This document shows, piece after piece, positions 22,429 to 33,386 of a DNA stretch of 64,000 nucleotides (position 1 is its first letter; each line of letters starts with the position of its first letter). The notes below the pieces were generated by a model, which had not been told where the DNA came from, did not search any database, and saw nothing but the letters and a program-made list of their open reading frames with translations. The DNA is from Eutypa lata (lineage: Eukaryota; Ascomycota; Sordariomycetes; Xylariales; Diatrypaceae). The position numbers were made by a program, and so were the translations under genes. The stretch spans positions 3,162,001 to 3,226,000 of the forward strand of contig JAKULF010000005.1 in NCBI GenBank assembly GCA_022661535.1, written 5' to 3'.

Positions 22429-25400
22429 GGTGGAATGGTTAGAAGAGCGACTTGAGCCGGTGAGTCGATGTCACCTTCTCACTGCTCACGTCACGTCGCA
22501 CTACAGCAGGGGGATCGATCGAAATTTGGGTTATTGGTAATGGATCGTAATGGTTGGTGACACAGAATCCACCGAGATGTTTGACCGAGGCTCGTTACCT
22601 GTGACTGTGAGGGAGTGGAAGAGAGGAGACTTGAAGTATAGAAATAAAATATTGATATAGTATCTCCAATATTGGAGAATGGGTGTGATGTAAAGCAAAT
22701 AACAATAGAGTGTTGCTTTTGTTGAGCGAATGAATTACTAGTGAGTGAGTGAGTGAGTTGGTTTGTATGTATGTAGTGAATGACTATGCCGTGCAGTCAG
22801 CGCAGGCAGGAGCGAAAGGGTGTGTTGTAGTGACAGATTTAATAATAATTAAAAGGAAGGAAAGAACAAAAAGAAATAGATGTATAAATGTATATGTTGT
22901 TCCCTTTTCGAAACTATGTATGTGCACAACAACAGCAACGACAACAGTCAGCAGCAGGTTGATCCCTGGTTGGCAATTTTGAGAATAGAATAATAGAAGA
23001 AGAAAATAAAAAAAATGTAAATGTAACTATGCGACGAGAGTGTTGGTTGTGCCTGGTTTAGTGGTTGTGTAATTAGGTTTGGAATATGATTTGTTATTAC
23101 TTCCAGCTACTAATGTTGTTACGGGCACGCCGGCATACCATTTACTCCTACATATGTACCTAACCTTTACTGGTTCCTCCCTGTAGTTAGTTTTCAAATT
23201 GTACATACGTTTCACATGGGCCTGCTAGTCTAGGGTTGGTATCTGCTAGGTACTTAGTTACTGTAAGTGATAAGGTGTTGTGAGCGCCAAGTTACCTGGG
23301 TGTGCATACATACATACATACCTTAGGTATCTTTAGTGAATGGCATTGAACCTACATCCCATGGTATGTAATTACCTAGTAGTTGGTAGCATCTACTTTT
23401 CTTCTTTTCTTTTAAACGTAATTCATATAATCAGCAAGTGAGTTAGTCAAGTCAACAACTCTTAGATACTTACCTAAGTCAGACAGACTGGGTCCAAGTG
23501 TCACTTAAAAACTTCTTTAAACAATCCAGACCTTCCAGAACATTGATGTTGTAGTAATTGACTACACCAGTAAACACTAATGTATGCAGGTGTTCGTTGA
23601 AATTTATGGGTCATTCTAATCAGGAGATCCGATGTCGCCTTCTACACTAACTGATAGGGGTGCCATGTTCCTGTAAAGGTTTGTAGGGAATAGCTGTTTT
23701 CCTCTGCAAGGAGATTGTACAAACAATGTAGACATTATTCTAGATATTGCCTTGTTGATTTTGAAGGGACTATTTAATTTTTATGTTCTCTTTGGTTTCC
23801 GGTACTGAGCCCCTGGCCTGTACTTAGAAGTTACCTGAGCTAACCAAAGGGCTATCTTCTCAAGGCCTCTCTCATACATAAGTTATTTCGAAACACATTC
23901 TACAGGCATGAGAATATTGACAACACTTCCTGCCAGATAGCTAATACCTACATACCCTACCTAGGTATGTATTAGTAGGCATCTTACTTATAATTTCTAG
24001 GGCTGATAAACACATGTACTTCGTGTCTGTTAGCTATACCTGCATACCTGCATACCTACATACCCTAAGGACCTACCTAGGTAGTTTAAAGGGTTATATC
24101 TTCCCCTTTAAAAATAGATGTTAAATTCCTCCAGCAAATTATCAGTTGGTTCTGATCACGAGGAAACGGGGAGAGCATCTGAACATCAAAAAAATTTCCC
24201 TAGCGTCGAAAAATGATATCTGGGGAATGCTTGACGCGACCCAAACCCCTGATTGCCCCAGTTATGCAGCCATTCATACCTGCCTTCAATTGGAGACATG
24301 AGATCATCCCGACTAACTAACTCCAGTTTGGATGGAGGCTCCGAAAATTCCATGCAGCACTTGATGCAACGGCGGCAACCCGACTTCCGGGATCCGGTAG
24401 TACCAGAACAGGGCGAGCCATGACTCTGGGTCACCTTTTGACATGATCATGATTTCCTCGACAGCCAACCGGTTTTTTTCTTTCTTTCTTTATTACCCAT
24501 AATATTTAGGTACGTATATCAAGTAGAGTACCTAGATAGACGTATTATCGTATTATAGTAAAATATACGTACGACACAAATGTGCCACTCTGTCTGCTTA
24601 GACCAAAAATGTATAGAAATATCGTATTGAAGTTGACCTATTTCAAATATCATTAAGAGTTCTTATCAGTAACTAATTAGTTGACGATAATAAGAAACCA
24701 GGGCGTCAGAAACCAGTGCACGAAACCGCTAAAAGTGACGAGTGGGAACGCCATGACTCACCCCTGTCCATACTGAAAACATTGGGCCCAATTTACATCC
24801 CTATTCGACAGCCTTAATACCTACATAAACATCATAAATTATGTACATAACCTCAGCCTTGTGGGGAGTTACATTCATAGATACCCATCTCGGCCCCGAA
24901 GTTCATTATAACGAACATCACGTCCGTGCCCTAACTATACGTAGTTATATGAGAGTATGTATTCACCCCTCAAGTCTTTCCTGTCCCCCTAGCCCCCTTC
25001 TAATGGATATCCTCCCCACCGATGCGGCCGTAAAGCGGTGGTAGCGGGTGCGGATGGTTCGGGAAGTTGCCATTCCTCTCCCACGCGTTCCTGATCTCCC
25101 TCTCGAAATACTTGCTCTTAGTCTTATTCTCCTGCGCGCGACCCCTCGTCTCACGGTAATCAACCTTTCAGCAGGGGTTGGGGCATGCGCCAAAGACCTA
25201 CCAGCTGCCCTCTGTCGAGGTCTTGATCTCGCGGCCCCTCGGACGTTGGGAAACCCCTCCTCCCGCCGCCACCGTCGCCGCCACCGTGGCCAGTGCAAGA
25301 CGGAGCGGCCTATATTCTTCTCTTTTTCTTCTACTCCTTGCGTTGCGGCAGCGGCTCTATCAACTGGGATCCCAGGGGCCCACTGGGGAAACGTGATCTG

Positions 25401-26332
25401 TGAAAATATAGTGCCTCGTGCGAGATGCCTGCCCAGGTATGTAGGAGTGCAAATCATTTGACGGTGGTAATCGAAGGTTGAGGTAAACTGAGCCAGGTAA
25501 TTAGATAAGCCATAGATCCTGTCGCTTCTCTTATAAGAAATCATTGTTGCTAGGCTATAATGCCACGTATCTCGCGGCTCATCGCATTGGATCACACAAG
25601 ACAGGCCAAAAGCCCAAACCAGGCTGTCTTAGATTGAGCGATACCGTAGGGTTGGTTACCTATGCTGTCTAGGCACTATCTAAGATGATCGATGTAGGGC
25701 AACAGTGTTGTGCTACTATCAATTGTTTGGATGGGTTGGACCCCAGCTTACCGCAAGAATATATCGCACTGATTGAGCGAGTTCTGACAACCCGACATCT
25801 TCTAGCACAGCTCTCCTGCGTGAAGTCGGTGATGCATATGCTCTGTTGACCGGGGGCTTCGGTGTCTGATAGCCGGGGGGGTTCATATTCGTAATATGCT
25901 GTTCTAAATTACCAACCAATCGAGAAGCGTTTGCAATGCTTTAAGGCCAATTGGAATTCTGGCCGCTCACCTATAGCTTGACCAATACAGTTAAAAGAGC
26001 ATGACCAGACCTTTCCTATGTTTAGGCAGAAGGATGTGCTTTATTGTCATGAGGATAGTAGCGAAAGTGAAGCACTTAGTAGTGGAGATATAATCAACAG
26101 GGGCGGTATATGTTTTCATTGATATCCAGCATTTTGCCATGCCTATTCTATCTTGTGTACCTTCAGCTATGCGAAGTATGAGTGAGGTAGGCCAGAAGTA
26201 ATCTTGTCACGCGGGAGGCTCGCACCATCAAAACACGCCATGCATAAATTATTTACAAGTGGTTTTATGGTATTATAGACCACTAACCAGGAGGGGTTAC
26301 ACGAGCTAGGGGTATCCAGGCGTCGTAGCGCT
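22429..26332. other. Gene-poor intergenic region, 3.9 kb
   Basis: No gene recognised. It has a GTGAGTGAGTGAG tract at 22741-22758, TACATACATACCTTAGG-type repeats (23309-23325, 23948-23970, 24040-24080), and TTTCTTTCTTTC near 24480. A 210-codon open frame at 24963-25595 (minus) is Arg-rich with no family resemblance and overlaps another frame on the opposite strand, so neither is called. Confidence 0.5.
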
Positions 26333-27478
26333 CTAGGCACCGAACACCTTGTCGTAGTCGACCATGGTGAACCGGTAGCGAACATCGTTCTTGTGCAGCC
26401 GCTGGACCGTCTTCGACAGGTTATCAGCGCTCAGGGGCACGGTCTCGACCCACGACTTGACGCCCTTCTCGGCGACGAGCTTGAACATCTCCAGCATCTC
26501 CTTGCGGCTGCCCAGGTGCGAGGCGCCGATCAAGCAACCGTTCGGGTTCAGGTCCTGCGGCTTGACCTGGAGGGTCGACTCCTCCGGGAAGCCGATCGAG
26601 ATCCACTTGCCGTGCACGTCGAGCAGCGAGAGGTAGGCGCTGAGGTCGAAGCCTTGGCCGAAGTTGTTAGCTGTGCTGATGACCAGGTCGAAGGTCATCT
26701 TGTGGGGCTCGTTCCAGTCCTTGTCGGACGTCGCCAGGAACCCGTCGGCGCCCATCTTCATCGCATCCTCTTCCTTGCTATGTGTACGCGAAATAGCCCA
26801 AGTCTCAGCCCCCAATGCCTTCGCGTACATCACTCCGTAGTGGCCTAAACCACCTATTCCCACAATGGCAACCTTCTTGCCAGGGCCGGCGCCGTTCCGA
26901 ACCAGCGGGCTATAAGCGCTAATACCAGCACACAGCATAGGAGCCGCCAGGTAGCTCGGGATTGCGTCGGGAATAGGGAACACCCTAGTTATATGAGTTT
27001 AGATAATGCACATTGAGATTTCACCTGTCAAGAACAACACTTACCAGTGCTCGTGTGTCCTCACTTGGGACGAGTAGCCACCCTGAGACACGACACCAGA
27101 ATCGGGCCAGACAGCACCGTATGTGTCTAACTGCTTGGCGCAGTATGTCTCGTTGTCGTTCTTGCACTGTCGGCAGTCGAGGCAAGAGTAGGATTGTGCA
27201 CCAACACCGACACGCTGGCCCTCCTTGACAAGCGTCACCTTGGGACCGACTCGCAGAGCCCTCCCGACGATCTCGTGACCGACCGTCAGGGGAAAGTGCT
27301 GGTCGCCCCACCCTCCATTGATGGTGTGAATGTCACTCGAGCAGACACCGCAGCATTCGATCTTGATATCGACATCATAGTCGCCGAACGGCTTCGCATC
27401 GAATTCTCTCAGGTGGAATTGGTTCCAGGTCTCGGGCGAGTCGACCTGAAAGCCTTGGAACTTGTCAAACTTGCTCAT
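26333..27478 (-). CDS. Zinc alcohol dehydrogenase, ADH6/cinnamyl-alcohol type
   Basis: NADP-dependent medium-chain dehydrogenase reducing aldehydes such as cinnamaldehyde or fusel aldehydes (family knowledge). Model: complement(join(26333..26984, 27045..27478)), 361 residues. The 60-nt intron (27044 to 26985) has GTAAGT/TAG ends; splicing joins HEHW to VFPIPDAIPS. Catalytic zinc ligands are visible: Cys46 in GVCSSD, His68-Glu69 in GHE. The structural zinc lobe is C99-x2-C102-x2-C105-x7-C113. The cofactor motif is VGIGGLGHYGVMYAKALGAE, followed by AISRTHSKEEDAMKMGAD. The length and the HTINGGWG segment match ADH6/ADH7-like enzymes. It is oriented tandem with the DUF7704-like gene, 0.9 kb away. 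Confidence 0.93.
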
Positions 27479-28375
27479 GTTGTATATTGTAGAGTTGATT
27501 GATAAAGGACGAGGAAATTGTAGTTATGGCGACCGCGACTGTGATATTATGAACGAAGAGTAGGATTGATAGCTATCGTGAAAAATATTATAAAGGATGA
27601 GGGCCACGAGGGGTAATATCCCACACTCCAAAGCACTAACACCCCGCCTTGGAGGGGTATCAATACTTGGCGATTTTAACCGCCATCCCCCTCGATAGAT
27701 ACGTTTCAACAACCAGACAACGCGACTGCAACGCATGTGCTGGAGAACTTGCGGGACATACCCACTCGCGTCGGCGAGGGGGATGGCTCAGCCGACGAGA
27801 TTGGCCAGATCGAACCCAGGCACTTTTTCCGGGGTACTGTGCCGATTCTTCCACCAGTCAGAATTCGGAATAAGGCTACCTAGGTAATCTTTAATCTCAC
27901 GATCTCGCTGTAAATCAAACCCGAGATATTTGTTTAAAAACCCACCAGAGTCCTCTGATTTCCATTGAATGTTATTAGACTATTGCCACCTGGAGCTAAA
28001 GAATTGGAGGCGATTAAAAGGTCGTGAGTGACGCTGCACGTCCACTCCCGTCACTGTAGATTAGGTGGGCAAGATATGTATGCATCTTCGGCATTATCCT
28101 AACCAGGAGCTCAGTCTCGCTGATGTCGGTAAAAGAAAGGGCGCCGGGTGAAGACTAGAAGTCCGCTAGTTGATCGCTCAGGTAGGTCACCAGATGTCGG
28201 CCTCTAGGGGCCGGTCTTGCTACTGCCATCGGGTCGGCTCGCCAAAAATTTCATTAGGTGGAGCTCCTCCCAATTGCTCGCATCTAGTCCACGATTTGGG
28301 GCGATACCTATCACCAAGAAAATTTGGCGATGAAACAAAAAAAAAAACGGCTAGTTTTTTGGCCTTGTCTAATAT
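27479..28375. other. Intergenic region
   Basis: About 900 bp upstream of the alcohol dehydrogenase and downstream of the membrane-protein gene. No gene or clear regulatory element recognised. Confidence 0.45.
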
Positions 28376-28855
28376 TCATTGTTTCTTCTTCAGTGTTGGT
28401 GCAGCTTGAGTTCCCAGGCCAACTCCGGTAAGAAATGCAATTCGCATAGAGGCTCCCAGATAGACGAAGGGCACGTTGCCCCAATCGATAGCGTTCCACC
28501 GCGAGACGTCCCAGTATACGCTTGGTCCCAGGCCGCTTACCGAGTACAAATGTCCGAAATCCGCGACCAGCAGGACGAAGAGCAGGACTTTCCAAACCCG
28601 CAGGTCCCCGGTCGATCGCAGCACCAGCGCTTCGTTCAAGGTAAACAGGAGGTATAAGTTGGCGAGCTGTGACATCACGATCGACGTCCCGAGCGGCACC
28701 GGCGACGAGGCCGAGCCCGCATGGGTCATGGTGAGGTATTCATCCTGTCGAAAGTGCGCGTAGAAAGCTCCCACGAGTGCGGATATGGGCTCGATTACCA
28801 AAAAGAACATTCGGTAGACCAGGGGGAGGGAGAAGGATGTTTGCTGATTAGCCAT
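28376..28855 (-). CDS. Small four-helix membrane protein, DUF7704-like
   Basis: A single-exon gene for 159 residues. Hydrophobic segments lie at about 13-33 (YRMFFLVIEPISALVGAFYA), 58-78 (SIVMSQLANLYLLFTLNEAL), 85-105 (VWKVLLFVLLVADFGHLYSV) and 128-146, giving four predicted membrane spans. The EPISALVGAFYAHF opening, the SQLANLYLLFTLNEALVLR block and the ADFGHLYSVSGLG block are the conserved parts of a fungal family I associate with DUF7704. The function is unknown; an endomembrane location is inferred from the spans only. It ends in KKKQ, with basic residues at the C-terminus. Nothing in its neighbours indicates a pathway. Confidence 0.8.
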   Translation of the reverse strand: MANQQTSFSLPLVYRMFFLVIEPISALVGAFYAHFRQDEYLTMTHAGSASSPVPLGTSIVMSQLANLYLLFTLNEALVLRSTGDLRVWKVLLFVLLVADFGHLYSVSGLGPSVYWDVSRWNAIDWGNVPFVYLGASMRIAFLTGVGLGTQAAPTLKKKQ

Positions 28856-30150
28856 GGTTGGATCAAGTGGCTTTTTGAAAGCGCCGCCTATATGGGTAGT
28901 AGGTAGATTATGGGCGGTTTATTTGTCTCGGTTTTCTCCGAGACGCGATTCGAGTATATTGAACTGAGAACAATAACTAACTACAGCAAAATGGCAATTT
29001 GGTGGGTTTATGTCCTCAGGACAAATTCAACCTTGAGGGACAATGGGACCGACCGGGCTTGGAATAACCTTGATCCTCGGAAGCTTATCACACAAACACG
29101 ACCGGGGATGAGGTCAAAATCAGAACGACAAGAAAAAGGCCAAAATCTCAGCCAAAGTCAAAAATTGGGTTGCTGGAAACAATTGCATTGGTATCGGGGC
29201 TGTTACTGGTCCAAGTTACCTACCTCCCTACGCAATAGGTAAGACAGACAATTATACCTATGATGTTTACTTAGGAGCAGGGATCATGGTGTAAGCCTGC
29301 CCAAACCTCCAGTTATCTATATTTAGGCCATCTTAGTTCCTCAACTACATACCTGCCTACATATCTGCATATATATACAACTATAACACTCCACCTCTTT
29401 TATTGTTGGTGATGTGATCTCGAGATGCAGGAACGATGTGCGAAGACTGGTTTTCTTGGTTACAATGGTTTTAACCCCTTTACCCGGGTATCTCCGCAGT
29501 AGATTTCTACGGGTACGGTTTCCGCGGGTGGGGGTGGTTGGGTGTCCTCGAGGGTATGCATCTAGACGACCTAACTAAATGCTGACAGCTTCTCGCCTTC
29601 GGTGATCCCAGCCATCACGATATTGCGCCTCATTTCTTATTGCTGCGGATTCCCCAAATGTTGCCAAAAATACATCTTGCCCTAGCAACTGTACCGCAAC
29701 CTGAAGGCGATTTCCCCTCAGCAATACCCTTTCTAGAACTAGTTCGAGCCTTAAAGGATCAGGTCACTAGATGTTTGTGGGAACGATAGCTGGGATTACC
29801 TAATGGTGTTCCTTCGCTCTGGCACCTCTTGGTTACGAGGACCAGTCCGAACTGCCAACACATGGAACAGATAGCGAATGCAAACAGAGATAATAACTAC
29901 AGGGTAGTACGAAAGTACAGTCATGTCATATCTGATAGGTCGTTGCACAATACACTTAGTGACTTACCCTCATATGCAAACTTTTGTCCCCGAAAATTCA
30001 TGTGTTGGTTCATCCATCTTTTATGGTTACCCAACTTATTGATACACTTTCAGCTCTCCTTGATTATTTCCCCAGCTGTCTTTGTACTCAAATCCCTCGA
30101 CAACAAACAACACTACCTAATCTAGGTAATTTGACATATCATTCGCCATC
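28856..30150. other. Divergent intergenic region
   Basis: About 1.3 kb between two divergent membrane-protein genes. Contains TACATACCTGCCTACATATCTGCATATATA (29347 on) and GGGTGGGGGTGG near 29527. No gene recognised. Confidence 0.45.
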
Positions 30151-31312
30151 ATGACAAGCGCGCAACAGAGACTTGGGCTTTCCTGTCCAAAGGAAGGTCA
30201 ATTTGTAAGTACTCCTATTTTATCGCATTTCGGGAGCCCTTCTATTTGCCGACATGAGTTCTTGCTCACCTAACTTGGCTTTCAAATTCCCAAGTCACCG
30301 CCAACTAGGTATTCAGAAAAATGGTAGCTAACTCTGGGATGTCGTAGTACGTTTGCGAAAACTCAAACTTACGGTTCATTGGCTGTTGCACGGTCGATCC
30401 GTGCACAGATGAGAGAGGCGGAGAATGCCCAACAGATTCTCTGCGGACATCGAGCTTCTCCTCGGATTCATACAACAAAATCGGCCAGCAGTCGTGTTTC
30501 TCACCAGAGGACGAGAGCATTTGGTATACCTGCAAAGCCGACACTCACAACCCGGTACCGTTTATGGGATGTTGCAAGGGAAATCCGTGTAGCGCAGCGG
30601 GTTGCAAGTCGGAAGATCTCTACCCGGCGAGACTGAGCGACAACCCCGATAAGGCCGAGGTTTTCCTATCAGACTCTACGTCAACTGCTACACCCTCAGC
30701 GGACTCGGGAACTTCTTTTCCAACAGGCGCAGTGGTTGGTGCTGTTTTAGGAGGTGTTGCAGTTATCAGCATCTTGATCATCGCGTTTATAATGTACCGG
30801 CGAGGACTACTAGGGAAGAAACGGAAAACAGAGAAGGAAGCCGATGAGTCGACTAATCTGTACAATCCCAGCTTCCAAGGGCGTACGTTCCATTCCATTG
30901 CCTTTCCCCCTCCTTTACGGTAGATGCTAATCAGCGCGCAGAGTATTCGCCAGGTCTTGCGAGTAACTGGCCGGGTAGCCAACCTAATTCACCGGGACTC
31001 AACTACATGCCTTATAATAATAATCAGACGTATCACGACAATCTGTCGGTGGCGACGACGGAATGGAACTCTGACAGCAGACATGTCTCGCAAGTCTCCG
31101 GCATGTCATGGGATGCAGTGACCGCAAACGCTGGGCGGAAACATTATTCCCAATTATCGCAAGGACCCCCAGCAATGGAGCTCGAGGGCACGACGGCTGT
31201 ACCGGCGCAAGCGTACCAGGGGACCGGAGGACAGTATACCAGTGAACTAGATGGTCGGACTAATGAGCTTCCTAAAGTAGTTGTTGAATTGCCAGCGACA
31301 GACCGGAGGTAG
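30151..31312 (+). CDS. Cysteine-rich single-pass membrane protein, fungal, function unknown
   Basis: Model: join(30151..30204, 30348..30882, 30942..31312), 319 residues. Exon 1 encodes MTSAQQRLGLSCPKEGQF; exon 2 starts YVCENSNLRFIGCCTVDPC, so the join completes a Cys-rich module repeated later as WYTCKADTHNPVPFMGCCKGNPC. The pattern C-x(n)-F-x-GCC-x2-(D/N)PC thus occurs twice before a Ser/Thr-rich linker and one transmembrane helix (about 146-168), followed by RRGLLGKKRK and a long hydrophilic tail with Pro/Asn and a GQYTSELDG stretch. The layout (Cys-rich head, Ser/Thr stalk, single helix, basic stop-transfer, disordered tail) resembles fungal surface sensors such as WSC or Mid2 types, but the Cys module differs. 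No classical signal peptide is visible; a type III-like topology or a missed 5' exon is possible. Confidence 0.75.
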
Positions 31313-31967
31313 CGATGGATTTGAGAAGGGAGAGACGAGGTGCTGGTAGGGAAGACAAAAAAAAAACTGTAATAGTAATGAGGCTAGCAGGGCGATATCA
31401 ATAAGAATACCCAGTAGCATTTAATGTATTTGACTTCATATTTAGAATCATATAAGATGAACAAGAATCGTCAACTTTTAGATCACTGCAAGAGCTCGTC
31501 TTATTCCGACGCTGTACGTACTTTGCAACTTCTTCTTCGGCGACTAATGGGAATATTTGAGGAATTGCTGCAATAAAGTTAGGTTATTGATATAAAACTT
31601 TTGACAAAACAATTATGTAGGAATATGCCATGATATTCCTCAAAAATGTACTTGGCAACAGACTCCATCGCATGCCATCCATGAGGGTTTAGGTACGTAG
31701 GTACATTCACGAAGTCACAGCGCCACATCAGAATTCAAGCCATGTTTTCATTAGCCACATGGTTTTAATTGAAATCAGCTCGCCAGCTCGCCTAGCCCTG
31801 AGGAATGTGGCCCAAGCGCACACAAATCCCGCTTTTTGTGCATTCGCTTTTTGATATTCGATTCCTAAAACTTTCTGCAGAGCCACCACCCGATTTTTCA
31901 ACATCATCAGCGCCGACTTCAATTCCCTTTTCACTCTTTCACAACCCCAACCAAAAGAGTAGCAACC
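31313..31967. other. Intergenic region before eS7
   Basis: Holds the 3' end of the membrane-protein gene and the promoter of eS7. The last 120 bases are pyrimidine-rich with TTTTCACTCTTTCACAACC just before the ATG. No gene seen. Confidence 0.45.
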
Positions 31968-33009
31968 ATGTCTGCCTCGTTGAACAAGATCGCCCCCAAC
32001 AGCCCTTCGCGGCAAACCCCCTCCGAGCTGGAGCAGAACATCGCCAGTGCTCTGTACGATCTCGAGACCAACACTGCCGATCTGAAGGTCGCCCTCCGAC
32101 CTCTGCAGTTCGTCAACGCACGAGAGGTGAGAAGAAACCATTGATTAATTGATTGATTGGACCAGTCCAATTTACCGAATTTACCTTTCGACCGTACCTT
32201 GATTCTATTCCACCGGGCTGCTGTCTTCGATAATCCGAAGCAACGCTCTACTCGTACATGACGTGATTGTGTATGGGTTCGCTCGATTTGCGATTCGCTG
32301 TAAACGACTCGTCCACGACGACCTATCGCCGTGACGACGAGTCGGATATGAGGGATGCAAAATAATATCACTACAAGAGAAATTTTGTCGTAGCAAACAC
32401 GATAGTGGAATAGGACGGGAAGCGGTCCAAGGATCACGTTTTTACCAATGTGTCCTGGAGCTCGCCTGCTGACTTTGGGTCTTGATTAGATCGAAGTTGG
32501 CCACGGCAAGAAGGCTATTGTCATCTTTGTCCCCGTCCCCTCCCTGGCTGGTTTCCACCGAGTTCAGCAGCGGTAAGTCCACACTCCTGGTCCTCACATA
32601 CCATCCTGGTATCGAATGCACGTAAGCTAACGATTTTTACAGCCTCACCCGTGAGCTCGAGAAGAAGTTCTCCGACCGCCACGTCTTGATCCTTGCCTCG
32701 CGCCGCATCTTGCCCCGCCCCAAGCGATCCGCTCGCTCCCGCAACACCCAGAAGCAGAAGCGACCCCGTTCGCGAACTCTGACTGCCGTCCACGACGCCA
32801 TCCTCACCGACCTCGTCTACCCCGTCGAGATCGTCGGCAAGCGTCTGCGCACCAAGGAGGACAACAGCAAGCTGCTGAAGGTTGTCCTCGATGAGAAGGA
32901 GCGTGGCGGTGTCGACTACAGACTCGACACCTACTCCGAGGTCTACCGAAGACTGACGGGCCGCACCGTCACCTTTGAGTTCCCTCAGACTGGCGCTTCC
33001 GAGTACTAG
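31968..33009 (+). CDS. RPS7: 40S ribosomal protein eS7
   Basis: Small-subunit structural protein, also needed for pre-18S processing. Model: join(31968..32126, 32490..32572, 32643..33009), 202 residues, the usual length. Exon 1 gives [20 protein letters not shown] and [20 protein letters not shown]; exon 2 gives [20 protein letters not shown] and FHRVQQR; exon 3 the core [20 protein letters not shown], the basic stretch [20 protein letters not shown], then [20 protein letters not shown] and the end [15 protein letters not shown]. Introns are 363 and 70 nt with GTGAGA/TAG and GTAAGT/CAG ends. It converges on dynactin subunit 4 with 377 bp between the stops. Confidence 0.96.
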
Positions 33010-33386
33010 GGTTAAGCGGAAGGGTTTGGGATGGCTGGGACACATACCTTACATCTACGTCTCTTCGTCACTTGACTACTGCATGGGGGGTATCACTGGC
33101 TGGTTGGCCAACCAAAATAGGGCATGGCGTCTCGATCGCTTGTAACATTCTAATGACAAGCTCGGTTCTTCTGATGACAACGAAAACTTTTACCAAATTC
33201 GTAAATCGTAGCAAACAAACAAAAAAAAACCTCTAAAATGCTCTTCTATTCTCTCGTGTGGGGTATCGTAGAATTATGACCATGACTCTCGCTGACTATG
33301 ACAATATGACGACGACTATTGACTCATTGATTGATTGTGCCTTAATTTTTTCACTTTCTTTCTTCCTTTCCTGTTCCTCCCGTCAT
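33010..33386. other. Convergent 3' region eS7 / dynactin subunit 4
   Basis: About 380 bp between two convergent stops. An A-run (AAACAAAAAAAAACC, about 33217-33232) is visible. No gene seen. Confidence 0.5.

Noticed and set aside
24963..25595. 210-codon minus-strand frame in a large intergenic region
   Set aside because: Arg-rich low-complexity translation, no family features, no splice support, and an overlapping frame of similar quality on the other strand.
27740..27840. Possible tRNA gene near GATCGAACCCAGG
   Set aside because: A T-loop-like word is present, but no matching acceptor stem, D-arm and anticodon arm could be folded at the right spacing on either strand.
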